DNA from: Arthrobacter castelli DSM 16402
Lineage (GTDB): Bacteria > Actinomycetota > Actinomycetes > Actinomycetales > Micrococcaceae
DNA length: 64,000 bases
NCBI RefSeq assembly: GCF_000430705.1
Contig: NZ_AUMN01000015.1
Coordinates: 62,001 to 126,000, forward strand
Direction of reading: 5' to 3'
Position numbers and translations under genes: made by a program. This document shows, in pieces, positions 55,833-64,000 of the stretch. Position 1 is the first letter of the stretch; every line of letters begins with the position of its first letter. Below the pieces are notes generated by a model. The model was not told where the DNA came from. It ran no database searches and worked only from the letters and a program-made list of their open reading frames with translations.

Positions 55833-56192
55833 TCAGTCGCGCAACCAGAGCAGGGCGTGGTCACGTTCAGCAGCCTCAAAGGTCTTCGCCTCGCCCGATA
55901 TCACCGTGTCGAACAGCTTCGAGCCAGCGCGAATCCACGACGCGTCGGTGACCAGTGCCATTTTCTCGATATCATCCAGGATTCCGGTCATCTTCAGATC
56001 TTCGACATAGGCCTTCGGTTCGATACGTCCGGGTTCGATATCGCCATACTCAAGCAGCAACCGCACGCTGCCATTACGGTCGATGACCTGTTTGGCCGCC
56101 GTGCGTAGTCGCTCCATCTCCTCGGTGGCGACGGAGCCGCTGTAGGCAGCGGTGACGATATTGGTGCCCTCAATTGTCTCTGTCGTGAGCAT
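55833..56192 (-). CDS. SpoIIAA-like (STAS/SEC14-like) protein
   Basis: 119 residues from ATG 56192 (GGAGGG upstream). SGSVATEEMERLRTAAKQVIDRNGSVRLLLEYGDIE and EAKTFEAAERDHALLWLRD match the PF11964 SpoIIAA-like family. The role is unclear; members often sit near membrane or stress proteins. Confidence 0.82.
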   Translation of the reverse strand: MLTTETIEGTNIVTAAYSGSVATEEMERLRTAAKQVIDRNGSVRLLLEYGDIEPGRIEPKAYVEDLKMTGILDDIEKMALVTDASWIRAGSKLFDTVISGEAKTFEAAERDHALLWLRD

Positions 56193-56478
56193 AGCCCGCC
56201 CTCCGATTGCCGGCCGGGTCTGATTCCCCGGCATAGGTGCATTTTCAAGCCGCTGAGCACGGCCGATGCGCAACAATGGATATTGCGCCATCACCTAAAT
56301 AGTAAACCTGCTGCTCCACGGTAGTTGAGGTGACAAGACACCAAAAGACGGCGGCTCCACCAAATACGTGCCCGGCGGTGGCGACGCATTGAGTCAGCCG
56401 CGAAGCCGAATAACGCCATAGCCCACTGGTACGCCGAGTAGATAGACAGTAGGCTTAGCATCCTCGTAGGGTGGAGTC

Positions 56479-57861
56479 ATGACTACATATGCGACGACGA
56501 ACCCGGCCACTGGCGAAACGGAGCAGGAGTTCGCTGAGCTCAACGATGCGGAAGTTGCCTCGGTTGTGGACCGATCGGATCGGGCAGCCTCTGATTGGCA
56601 AGAAACTTCGGCCGAAGAACGCGCCCGGCTGCTAGCCCGGGTCGCCGACGCTTACGAGGACCGCAAAGACGAATTGGGACAGCTCATCGCACGCGAGATG
56701 GGCAAGCCGATTGACCAAGCCATCGGCGAAGCCGAACTTGCCGGGGCGATCTACCGCTGGTATGCGGAGCATGGGCCGAAGTTGCTCGAGCCGGAGCCCC
56801 TTGATCCTCAAGGGGCTGACGAATCGCTGGTCCAAACTGAGGCTGTCGGGCCGCTCATAGGTGTGATGCCATGGAACTATCCGTACTATCAGGTGGCACG
56901 TTTCGTGGCACCGAACCTCATGGCCGGAAACACCATCATTTTAAAGCACGCACAGATCTGTGCCGCATCGTCGAAGATCATGGCCGAAATTATGCACACT
57001 GCCGGAGTACCGCAGGACGCATACATTAATGTATTTGTGAACAAGGACCAAGTCGCCGACATGATCGCCGACCAGCGGATCCGCGGCATCTCGCTCACTG
57101 GCAGTGAGAGGGCCGGCGCCTCAGTTGCCGAAGCAGCCGGCAAGAATATCAAGAAAGTCGTTCTCGAACTGGGTGGCTCCGACCCGCTCATCGTCCTTGA
57201 CGATGGTGACGTCGACAAAACGGCCCGCGTCGCAGCCGGAGCACGGCTGTCCAACGCCGGCCAGGCCTGTAACTCCCCCAAAAGAATGTTCGTGCCGAAC
57301 GAGACATTCGACGCGTTCGTCTCAACCATGGTCTCGGTGTTCGAAACCGCGCGGGTCGGCGATCCGACGGATCCGGACACCGAGGTCGGGCCGTTGTCGT
57401 CGGCGGATGCACGCGATACTGTCGTAGCTCAAGTACAGCGGGCGGTGGAACAGGGTGCTACGTTGCATGTTGGCGGTCACGCAGTTGCCGGCAACGGCGC
57501 GTTCATGCGCCCCGCAGTGCTCACAGGCGTCACCAAAGACATGGACGCCTACAGCGAGGAGATCTTTGGTCCCGTCGCGGTGATCTATGACGTCAGTTCA
57601 ACAGACGAGGCGGTACGTCTGGCCAATGACGTGGATTTCGGTCTGAGTGGTTCAGTGTGGGGCAACAATACTGATCGAGCACAGCAAATCGCGGACCAGC
57701 TCGAGGTCGGCATGGCCTACATCAACGAACACGGCACCACTCTCCCAGGCTTGCCTTTCGGCGGTGTAAAAAAATCAGGCTTCGGCCGTGAACTTGGCCG
57801 CTGGGGCATGGGAGAATTCGTCAACACCCGACTACGCCGGACTTCAAACACCAAAAAGTAG
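56479..57861 (+). CDS. Succinate-semialdehyde dehydrogenase (GabD1-type aldehyde dehydrogenase)
   Basis: 460 residues, the short GabD1-like length. N133 in MPWN, E230 in ELGGSDP and the nucleophile C264 in GQACNSPKR are all in place. GGTGGAG precedes ATG 56479. It oxidises succinate semialdehyde, or a related aldehyde, with NAD(P). It is unrelated in position to the aldehyde dehydrogenase in the GntR operon, and clearly diverged from it. Confidence 0.9.
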   Translation: MTTYATTNPATGETEQEFAELNDAEVASVVDRSDRAASDWQETSAEERARLLARVADAYEDRKDELGQLIAREMGKPIDQAIGEAELAGAIYRWYAEHGPKLLEPEPLDPQGADESLVQTEAVGPLIGVMPWNYPYYQVARFVAPNLMAGNTIILKHAQICAASSKIMAEIMHTAGVPQDAYINVFVNKDQVADMIADQRIRGISLTGSERAGASVAEAAGKNIKKVVLELGGSDPLIVLDDGDVDKTARVAAGARLSNAGQACNSPKRMFVPNETFDAFVSTMVSVFETARVGDPTDPDTEVGPLSSADARDTVVAQVQRAVEQGATLHVGGHAVAGNGAFMRPAVLTGVTKDMDAYSEEIFGPVAVIYDVSSTDEAVRLANDVDFGLSGSVWGNNTDRAQQIADQLEVGMAYINEHGTTLPGLPFGGVKKSGFGRELGRWGMGEFVNTRLRRTSNTKK

Positions 57862-58089
57862 GCAGGCGGTCCGGTAACCGTCCCAACTCCCAAGTGTGGG
57901 ATTTCATTTCGTCTGGCCGACGCAGCGTTAGCGATCTCAGTGGCACCGGCTCCACCCGGCCGGGCCCGACAGGACTGGATGCACGACGATGCGATGGAGC
58001 CGTTAGGTGGGCGCCGTTAGTGGTATGGGCTGAGCCCATGGGAGCATGACCACACACGTTTCCGTCAGGAAGCTGGAAGGGAAATCTCA

Positions 58090-58464
58090 ATGCAGACAGA
58101 AGAATTTATGGACCAGGTCCAGCAGCGAGCTGAATTGGCCGATCGCGGCCAGGCCACCAAGGTAACTGATGCGGTCTTATCGGTCTTTGGCCAGCTACAG
58201 CTGAAGGGCGAAACCAACGACGTCATCGCACAGCTACCCCGGGAAGTAGCCGAGATGGTCTCCAGGCCATCGCAACCGGAACAATTTGACGCCGACGAGT
58301 TCATCGCCCGCATCCAAACCGAGTTGAGCTGCTCCGCAGCGCAGGCAGATCGAGCCGCAACGGCCGTATTGAGCACGACCAGTGAAGCCGTCATCGATGG
58401 TGAAAAAATCGACCTCCTTCTGCAGCTGCCGAAGGATTTCAGCCGCTTCGCCACCGCCGATTAA
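58090..58464 (+). CDS. DUF2267-domain protein
   Basis: 124 residues. EEFMDQVQQRAELADRGQA, VLSVFGQLQLKGETNDVIAQLP and DEFIARIQTELSC follow the DUF2267 pattern of two related helical halves. Function unknown; commonly found with stress genes. GGGAAA precedes ATG 58090. Confidence 0.82.
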   Translation: MQTEEFMDQVQQRAELADRGQATKVTDAVLSVFGQLQLKGETNDVIAQLPREVAEMVSRPSQPEQFDADEFIARIQTELSCSAAQADRAATAVLSTTSEAVIDGEKIDLLLQLPKDFSRFATAD

Positions 58465-58559
58465 CATCGAAATAGTCGATATACCGTGTACATTTGGTCC
58501 GCGATGATTCCTGCCATGGTGGGCCGCCGAGGTAGGGGTCGATGCTGCCAAAATGCGGG

Positions 58560-58597
58560 AAGGGACTGCCCCCGGTTGTGGGCGGGGGCGGTCCCTT
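58560..58597. terminator. Long GC-rich hairpin after the DUF2267 gene
   Basis: AAGGGACTGCCCCCG (58560-58574) pairs with CGGGGGCGGTCCCTT (58583-58597), 15 bp with one G-T pair and an 8-nt loop. It lies 95 bp after the stop. Confidence 0.75.
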
Positions 58598-58853
58598 AAC
58601 TGCCAGATTTCAGCAGTCGTCGCAGACGGCCGAAGATCAGCAATATCAGCTGGACACGAGTCGCCCTACGCTAACGCAAACTGAGAGGGCGCCTCCACGG
58701 CGTCCGTGGTCTTGGGCAGCCATGCGATACATCCTGGTTCACGCTGGCACCGTGTTTCACCAGCGCATCGCCTAACCAGCCGCCGGTCCCAGTCAAGGAT
58801 GCTCATCGGGACGGTCTTTCGTCGGCCACAGTTACCCTCAAACCACCACTGCC

Positions 58854-58962
58854 GGCGGCACCCTGATCCAGTTCGGCAACACCCAGACCGGTGTCTCGAA
58901 CCGGGACGACCGCAACCTCTACATATCCGACACGGGCCGGCTCGCCTTCCTGTGGGTAGTTC
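58854..58962 (+). pseudogene. LamG-type (concanavalin-like) domain remnant
   Basis: The plus frame reads GGTLIQFGNTQTG, then DDRNLYISDTGRLAF, the early strands of bacterial LamG domains, and soon meets stops. The preceding TTTAGG also fits. Probably the fragment of a large secreted protein gene. Confidence 0.5.
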
Positions 58963-59180
58963 GACGTACATCTTGAGATCGATGATAAGCCCACTGACTT
59001 CTAGTTCGACCCGCCCTGCCCGCGCGTCCGAAACACCGCATGCTGGATAACCCCGGATCACCGCCGCGGGGCCACCGGTGCATAATGAGCCTGTCGCTGC
59101 TCAACGGGTACCGCGACGACGCACCTGAAGACGGTCCCCATGACTACCTGTGGGTTCCCCGTTTTGCAGGCGACTCCCCC

Positions 59181-59222
59181 GGCCGCAGACTCCCCTCACA
59201 TGATTGAGGGGAGTCTGCGGCC
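59181..59222. terminator. Perfect 18-bp-stem hairpin
   Basis: GGCCGCAGACTCCCCTCA pairs exactly with TGAGGGGAGTCTGCGGCC across the 6-nt loop CATGAT. It is the strongest hairpin in the window. No T-run follows, and no intact gene ends nearby. Confidence 0.7.
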
Positions 59223-59888
59223 AACGGGGAATTCGGCTTTGATATAAAGGACGCCCACAACTCGGGGGTTAGCTTTCCCAATAGGAAAACCCTGGCCGCC
59301 GATGGCGGGTAAATGTGGCAACCAGCTGACTGGCCCCTGGCTCGGCGCTTGTCGCTGGTACAGTCAGCTGTGTCTCATACATGCGACTGGTGAGACGAGT
59401 TGCCACTCCCCCAACGGCAACTCAGGGCAGGCTGGCAGGCAGGCACTGTCAGGAGCGGATTCGACTCCCTCCCCCGGAGAATGGGTTCGCTTTGCCTGCC
59501 AGCTCTGTCCGCCACCGCAAGCCTGGGAGAGGCCCTCGGGCAGCCGTGGCGGATTCGCGGCGTGGAATTTTTTCTCCCGCAGCAATGGGATTCATAGCTG
59601 CTGCTGATGTTGTTCTTCCCGATGGGTAAGGTCGGATCCTCGATGTGCTCAAGTGCCGTGTCTGCGAAGCGGGGGCCCAGCGGACCGTTAATACCGAGTT
59701 GATCGTCAGGGCCGGGCCGAGGCCGGGACCCGTGGTGCGGCAACTCGCTGATGTTCTGCCCGCTGAGTTTGCCGACGACGGCGACGGCCGGGAGCGAGGC
59801 TCCGCCGGGGACGACGAACTCTCGGCGGTCTTTGACCGGGTCGAACCGGGAACTGATGACTAGGAATAGTCTCACCGCTGGCCCGTAC

Positions 59889-59915
59889 CCATCCGCAAAC
59901 GCTTTGGGAGCGAAT
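59889..59915 (+). promoter_or_regulatory. SigK-type promoter upstream of sigK
   Basis: CCATCC (59889-59894), 15 nt, then GCGAAT (59910-59915). Same elements and spacing as at 49803 and 62221. It suggests positive autoregulation of sigK-rskA. Confidence 0.7.
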
Positions 59916-60034
59916 GACTTGTGAGTACGAGTTCGGGATGAGGTGAGGTGATGGCTGGCGTGGAAGTTTCTTAAGCGTTGGCGGCTGTGGCGGTGGTCCG
60001 GTCGGCGGCGTTGGTGCAGTTATGCTGTGGTGTT

Positions 60035-60658
60035 ATGGACTTTTCTGGATACGATCGGCCGGGCCAGTCGGTTCCCGGCGGTATGGAGGGTCAGTCATCG
60101 GCAAAACGGGGCAGTGACGAGGACCTGGTTCAGCTGCTGTTCGAGGCCGGGCAGGGCAACCAGGAATCTTTTGCGCTCTTCTACGATCACACGGTGCGCC
60201 GTGTGTTTGGGTTGGCGCAACGGATCCTGATCGATACCGAGCTGAGTGAAGACGCCACTCAGGAGGTCTATCTTCAGGTGTGGAAGGCAGCCGGGCAGTA
60301 TGTCCGCGCAGCCGGGACCCCGATGGCGTGGCTGATGACCATCGGACACCGCAGAGCCGTCGATAAGGTGCGTTCGCAGCAGCGCTCTTCGGATCGGGAA
60401 GCGCGCTATACCGCCGTCTCAGGCGATGTCGAGCGTGACGATGTGGTGGACAGTGTCACTGGCCGGCTTGAAGCCGAGGCGGTGGTTGAGTGTTTGGACA
60501 CGCTGACCGGTCGGCAGCAGGAATCGGTTAAGTTGGCCTATTACGGCGGTCTGACGTATCGCCAGGTGGCCGAGAAGCTCGGCGCCGCCGTACCGACCAT
60601 TAAGTCGAGGATCCGGGATGGTTTATTGCGCTTGAAAGATTGTTTGGAGGTGAGTTGA
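60035..60658 (+). CDS. sigK: ECF sigma factor SigK
   Basis: 207 residues from ATG 60035. Region 2 (SFALFYDHTVRRVFGLAQRILID, DATQEVYLQVWK, GTPMAWLMTIGHRRAVDKVRSQQRS) and region 4 (LTGRQQESVKLAYYGGLTYRQVAEKLGAAVPTIKSRIRDGLLRLKD) are complete. Pairing with rskA one base downstream identifies it as SigK type. In mycobacteria SigK drives secreted antigens; here the shared promoter motif points to the two CHRD genes. Confidence 0.92.
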   Translation: MDFSGYDRPGQSVPGGMEGQSSAKRGSDEDLVQLLFEAGQGNQESFALFYDHTVRRVFGLAQRILIDTELSEDATQEVYLQVWKAAGQYVRAAGTPMAWLMTIGHRRAVDKVRSQQRSSDREARYTAVSGDVERDDVVDSVTGRLEAEAVVECLDTLTGRQQESVKLAYYGGLTYRQVAEKLGAAVPTIKSRIRDGLLRLKDCLEVS

Positions 60659-60659
60659 G

Positions 60660-61499
60660 ATGAACGAGACAGGCCAGTTCGCTGAAGATGTCGGCCAGGA
60701 TATTGCCGCCGGCCGGATCAATCGGTGGGCCGAACTGTATGCCCTCGATGCTGTCAGTGACGCCGAGCGCGACATGATCGACGAGTACATCTCCACCGCC
60801 TCCAATGAGATCCGTCTCGGCTTTTTGGAGCAGGTGCGTCAGGCACGCGAGACGGCCGCGGCCGTCTACGCCACGCACGAGGCGGAACCACCGGCTGGCT
60901 TACGCTCACGCATCCTTAATCAAGTTTCGGCCGGCCCTGCCGGTGCGGCAGGCTCTGGCGCTGCCGGCCCTGCCCCAACCTCGTCCGGGCCCGGCCCGGA
61001 CGAGGCAGACGACGGCGGGGATGAATTGGCCCGGCGCCGGCACCGGAAGGAGACCCGGCCTTCGACCCTGCGGCGGTGGGTGATCGGGGCGGCCGCGGCC
61101 GCCGCCGTGGCGATCGGTTCAGTCACTGTTGCGCAGAATCTGGATGACCCATCGTTGCGCGAGCAGGTGGTTCAGGCCTCTGACGTCCGCAGCGCCACGG
61201 TCGAATTCCCGGTCGGCGGTGTCGCACAGATCAAGCGTTCAGAGAATCTCAATGCAGCCGTGGTGACGCTGCGGGATGTACCCGCCCCGCAGCCGGGGAA
61301 GGTGTATCAAATGTGGCGGCTGCCCGAGGATGGCTCAGCTCCCGAATCGGTCGGGACGATGAGTGGCGAAGAGTCCTCCACGACGACGGTGGTGGAGGGC
61401 ATTGACCCGTATTCGGCGCTGGCGATCACTGTTGAACCCGAAGGCGGCTCGAAAACACCGACCATGCCGATCGTCGCCCAAATCCCGCTTCAAACATAG
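60660..61499 (+). CDS. rskA: Anti-sigma-K factor RskA
   Basis: 279 residues. The N-terminal sigma-binding helices (RWAELYALDAVSDAERDMIDEY) precede a linker rich in Gly, Ala and Pro, one membrane helix (WVIGAAAAAAVAIGSVTVA) and an extracytoplasmic domain with KVYQMWRL and SALAITVEPEGGSKTPTMPI, the usual RskA pattern. It should hold SigK at the membrane and release it after proteolysis. Its start is 1 nt after the sigK stop. Confidence 0.92.
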   Translation: MNETGQFAEDVGQDIAAGRINRWAELYALDAVSDAERDMIDEYISTASNEIRLGFLEQVRQARETAAAVYATHEAEPPAGLRSRILNQVSAGPAGAAGSGAAGPAPTSSGPGPDEADDGGDELARRRHRKETRPSTLRRWVIGAAAAAAVAIGSVTVAQNLDDPSLREQVVQASDVRSATVEFPVGGVAQIKRSENLNAAVVTLRDVPAPQPGKVYQMWRLPEDGSAPESVGTMSGEESSTTTVVEGIDPYSALAITVEPEGGSKTPTMPIVAQIPLQT

Positions 61500-61778
61500 C
61501 CGAACCGTCGGTTTCCCGGAACCCGTCAGGCAGCGGCAGCAGGACCACGCCGGTTTCGGTTTCCTCGTTCGTCACGATTGCATTTCATGTTGACCGGCAC
61601 CGGCCTGGTTCTGTTGTTGTCCGGCCCGGGGGTCTATTAGCGTCCCACAACAAGGGCAGACAAGCGCAGCATCCCTCATCACCGGACACAGCTGAGTGCC
61701 GTGGAACGCGATGGTGGAGTCGGACAAATCAACAGAACCAGCCCCGCCTCGTGCCGGGCAGTACTTTGGAGGTCTCAC

Positions 61779-62048
61779 ATGGAAAGCCCAACCCGATACG
61801 CTGAAGAAGCGCCCTCCGCCCTGCACCAGGACGGGCAGTACCTGGCCGGGATGGAGGCCGAACGGCACCGCATGGTCCAGACCATGCTGCGGATCCGAGC
61901 CAGATGCGAAAGCGCCAACGCCGCGCCGGACACGGAGCACGCCGCTCTGGTGCGGAAACTGCTCGCCGCGGCAGTGCGGGATCTCGAAGAGATGGACGCG
62001 CGTCTGCAACAGGCCCGCGCACGCCGGCCGCTGCTGCCGGGGTGCTGA
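61779..62048 (+). CDS. Hypothetical helical protein, 89 residues
   Basis: ATG 61779 follows TTTGGAGG. The sequence is mostly helical and charged (YLAGMEAERHRMVQTML, KLLAAAVRDLEEMDARLQQ). No family is recognised. It lies between rskA and the second CHRD gene on the same strand, within the proposed SigK locus. Confidence 0.55.
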   Translation: MESPTRYAEEAPSALHQDGQYLAGMEAERHRMVQTMLRIRARCESANAAPDTEHAALVRKLLAAAVRDLEEMDARLQQARARRPLLPGC

Positions 62049-62220
62049 AACCCGGGGTTATGGCTGTACCGGTTTCGCGGGATACGAGCGTCGGACCATA
62101 TGCCCGGCTGACATCACAATCCGGCAACAATCAGCCTGCTTGGTATTCCGACTGCGGTCTAATTGTGGCAGGGTCGTGACCGGTGATACCCCAAGTGACG
62201 GAAGTTTTTTGTTTTTTGAC

Positions 62221-62247
62221 CCATCCGTGACGGGGTTCACGACGAAT
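62221..62247 (+). promoter_or_regulatory. SigK-type promoter for second CHRD-domain gene
   Basis: CCATCC (62221-62226), 15 nt, then ACGAAT (62242-62247). The block ACCGGTGATACCC (62179-62191) lies 42 bp before it, as it does (41 bp) before the first CHRD gene. Confidence 0.7.
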
Positions 62248-62305
62248 CGCTGGTAGCGTGCCCAAGATTTGGGTTCGTAAGTATCCGTTTATGAGGAGAT
62301 CGACA

Positions 62306-63082
62306 ATGAAACTGATGAAGAAGACAATGCTGCTGGCTCCGGCTGTTGCGCTGGGCCTGACGGCCATGGGAGCTGCTCCGGCGATGGCCGATCATGCCGA
62401 GGGCTCCTACTCGACCATGTTGAATCAGGTCAACAGCAGCGGCGCCTCCGGTGAAGCCTGGGTCACTGTCGAAGGCAGTCAAGCCACGGTGACCATTGAG
62501 ACGTCGGGGCTGGCCGAGACGTTCAAGGATGCCGCTTACCCGCACGTGCAGCACATCCACATTGGCGCGATGGGAACCTGCCCGACGATGGCCGATGATG
62601 CTAACGGTGACGGTGTGATCAGCACCGTCGAGGGCAAGCCGGCCTATGGCGCGATCGGCACCACCCTGTCGGTCGGAAGCGCGGCCAAGGACGCTTCGAC
62701 GGCCACGGATGTCACGGTTGCTCCTTCGGGCAGCTCCTACACCTATGAAGAGACGTTCGAGCTGAACGAGAAGACCCAGGATGCGCTGGCCAATGGCACC
62801 GCCGTGGCCGTGGTCCATGGTCTGAACCCGGCTAACCAGCCGGCCGCGGCCACGGAAACCATGAGTAACCTGCCCGGAGCCGGGGACCTGCCCTTGGCGG
62901 CCACGGCTCCGGCACTGTGTGGTCCGCTGCAGATGATGCCCGCCGGCGGCGCCGACACCGGTGTCACTCCGACCGAGCAGGGCGGCACCAATGAGATGGG
63001 CATGTACGCCCTCGGCGGTGGTCTGATCGCCGCAGTCGGCGCGGGCTACGCCATCCGCCGCTCCAAGGTCGCCGGCCGCTAA
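62306..63082 (+). CDS. CHRD-domain surface protein with sortase-like C-terminal signal
   Basis: 258 residues from ATG 62306 (GAGGAG upstream). The signal peptide, CHRD domain (PHVQHIHIGAMGTCPTMADD) and C-terminal arrangement (GADTG, hydrophobic segment ALGGGLIAAVGAGYAI, tail RRSK) repeat those of the 49888 paralogue. The main differences are in the linker before the sorting region. The sortase-like gene starts 24 bp after its stop, so the two are probably co-transcribed. Confidence 0.87.
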   Translation: MKLMKKTMLLAPAVALGLTAMGAAPAMADHAEGSYSTMLNQVNSSGASGEAWVTVEGSQATVTIETSGLAETFKDAAYPHVQHIHIGAMGTCPTMADDANGDGVISTVEGKPAYGAIGTTLSVGSAAKDASTATDVTVAPSGSSYTYEETFELNEKTQDALANGTAVAVVHGLNPANQPAAATETMSNLPGAGDLPLAATAPALCGPLQMMPAGGADTGVTPTEQGGTNEMGMYALGGGLIAAVGAGYAIRRSKVAGR

Positions 63083-63105
63083 GGCCCGGCCCCGGCAACA
63101 GATCA

Positions 63106-63783
63106 TTGCCCACAGTGATCGAGCGTAAGGGAGACCGTCGCCTCCGCTTCGGCGCGGGGGCGGCGGTCCTCTTATGCCTGCTGGCCGGCTGCGGACCCAC
63201 CGATCAAGGAAACGGCGACAATCCCGATGGCGGCCCGGGCCCGGCGTCAACCGCCACGGCACCGGCCAACCAGCCACCGGAAGCTTCAAATGAGACCGGC
63301 GGAGAACCGGCCGGCATGGCGATGGACGCTTCCCGTCCGGTCAGCTTCACCATCGAGGCGCTGGAGCGCACCTCCAAGATCATCGAAACCGGCCTGCGCG
63401 ACGACCGGACACTAGAGGTCCCGCCCGAACACGAGGGAGCCCCTGCAAGCTGGTTCACCGGCTCCCCCGCCCCCGGCCAGAGGGGACCGGCGGTACTGCT
63501 CGGACACGTCAACTCCACCGCCGATGACAGCGGCGTCTTCTACAACCTTGACGCCCTCGAACAGGGCGATCGGATCAGCGTCACCCGCGCAGACGGTTCA
63601 ACGGCAATCTTCGAGGTATATAACAGCGAGCTCTATCCGAAAGACGAGTTCCCCACCAGGGCCGTCTACTCCCCCACACCAGGGGCCGAATTGCGGCTGA
63701 TCACTTGTGACGGATTCACCGCATCCTCCGGAGAGTTCGTGAAGAATCTGGTCGTATACGCCAAGCTGGTCGACACCGCATAA
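63106..63783 (+). CDS. Class F-type sortase-like lipoprotein
   Basis: 225 residues from TTG 63106 (GTG 63115 is possible); no clear ribosome site, suggesting coupling to the CHRD gene. The N-terminus has the lipobox LLAGC (Cys about 29) and a Pro/Gly-rich linker. The sortase domain has His in LLGHVNST and Cys in LITCDG. The segment that usually carries the catalytic Arg (YRxN-VVVYA in class F) reads FVKNLVVYA here, so Arg is replaced. It may be inactive, use Lys, or have its Arg elsewhere. Confidence 0.82.
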   Translation: MPTVIERKGDRRLRFGAGAAVLLCLLAGCGPTDQGNGDNPDGGPGPASTATAPANQPPEASNETGGEPAGMAMDASRPVSFTIEALERTSKIIETGLRDDRTLEVPPEHEGAPASWFTGSPAPGQRGPAVLLGHVNSTADDSGVFYNLDALEQGDRISVTRADGSTAIFEVYNSELYPKDEFPTRAVYSPTPGAELRLITCDGFTASSGEFVKNLVVYAKLVDTA

Positions 63784-63892
63784 ACCCACCCACAAACGCC
63801 ATAGTGTCCAGTCCCTTGCCGGGCCGTCGCCATATACAAAGCGCCAGCAACAGTGGCCCTCAACGGGTTCGTTCACCGACAGTTAGGAAACC

Positions 63893-64000
63893 ATGACTAC
63901 TTCAGCAGCCCATGCAAACCGCGGGAAGTCTTCCCGTTCAGCAGTGCAGACCGCCGCTCTGGTGATCGGCGTCGTCTTCCTCCTGGTCGGCATCGCCGGT
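63893..64000 (+). CDS. DUF4383-family membrane protein, 5' part only
   Basis: ATG 63893 follows TTAGGAAA. The first 36 residues show a polar start, then a membrane helix VQTAALVIGVVFLLVGIAG, which is the DUF4383 opening. The gene runs off the right edge. Confidence 0.75.
   Translation, partial: MTTSAAHANRGKSSRSAVQTAALVIGVVFLLVGIAG

Larger units (their letters stand above)
58963..60034. other. Gap before sigK: hairpins and promoter, no gene supported
   Basis: Holds the 18-bp-stem hairpin at 59181-59222, a smaller inverted repeat (GAGTTGCC, 59397-59404, and GGCAACTC, 59416-59423) and the sigK promoter at 59889. Open frames on both strands between 59375 and 59875 have no recognisable motif. 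Confidence 0.5.

Noticed and set aside
58666-59061. Minus-strand open frame of 131 codons
   Set aside because: No motif or ribosome site; the plus strand at the same place carries a LamG-like remnant that explains part of the region better.
59430-59500. tRNA-like stretch GGATTCGACTCC on the plus strand, possibly a T-arm (selC-like)
   Set aside because: The stem does not pair in a 5-bp/7-nt T-arm, and no acceptor stem, anticodon arm or CCA end can be drawn around it.
59375-59875. Minus-strand open frame of 166 codons before sigK
   Set aside because: No recognisable domain, and it is antisense to the sigK promoter region; composition of high-GC DNA explains long open frames.
1-64000. CRISPR array or rRNA operon
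   Set aside because: No regularly spaced repeats and no rRNA-like sequence were seen anywhere in the window.

Overview
The window looks like chromosomal DNA of a moderately high-GC actinobacterium. Evidence includes GTG/ATG starts with AGGAGG-type ribosome sites, SigB/HrdB-type sigma factors, an ANTAR regulator, a SigK/RskA pair, a class F-type sortase, an ectoine hydroxylase and helicase-associated-domain proteins. A salt-tolerant Micrococcales member (Micrococcaceae-like) is my guess; no rRNA or tRNA was found to test it. Roughly the left two thirds is a patchwork of accessory cassettes and gene wreckage. The right third is a denser set of stress, envelope and regulatory genes.

Layout. 1-4.4 kb: defence genes, namely a type I methyltransferase (hsdM, cut by the left edge), an OLD-family ATPase-TOPRIM nuclease upstream of it, and a divergent helicase-associated-domain protein. 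4.5-5 kb: an IS630 remnant. 5-31.6 kb: a large, lower-GC catabolic island. It holds two MFS transporters, two formylglycine-type sulfatases, a GH78 alpha-L-rhamnosidase, a GntR-controlled dehydrogenase/enolase-superfamily/aldehyde dehydrogenase operon, two LacI regulators, a peptide/oligosaccharide-type ABC importer with a fused permease-ATPase, a Gfo/Idh/MocA oxidoreductase, an FAD oxidoreductase and an SGNH hydrolase. Together these suggest use of a sulfated, rhamnose-containing glycoside or polysaccharide. A broken second copy of the dehydrogenase genes runs into the tail of one transporter gene. 31.7-32.3 kb: a ParE-type toxin-antitoxin pair. 33.1-36 kb: an iclR-hutG-gltS operon (formiminoglutamate/glutamate), flanked by two diverged copies of an 80-bp sequence. 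36-40 kb: a graveyard of pseudogenes (alpha/beta hydrolase, cupin, SnoaL-like, aldo/keto reductase) around one intact methyltransferase and a 28-bp perfect palindrome.

40-58.5 kb: a cardiolipin-synthase-like phospholipase D, small conserved proteins, an aldo/keto reductase, an acetyltransferase, an orphan ectD, two paralogous group-2-like sigma factors, an SRPBCC protein, a CHRD-domain surface protein, a cold-shock protein, a GAF-ANTAR regulator and a decayed relative, a SpoIIAA-like protein and a succinate-semialdehyde dehydrogenase.

60-64 kb: sigK-rskA, a second CHRD-domain surface protein, a sortase-like lipoprotein and the start of a DUF4383 membrane protein. The most interesting proposal is that these form one regulon. 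The same motif, CCATCC-N15-NCGAAT, precedes sigK and both CHRD genes with identical spacing, and resembles the published mycobacterial SigK promoter. Both CHRD proteins end in a GADTG motif, a hydrophobic segment and an Arg-rich tail, as expected of a sortase substrate.
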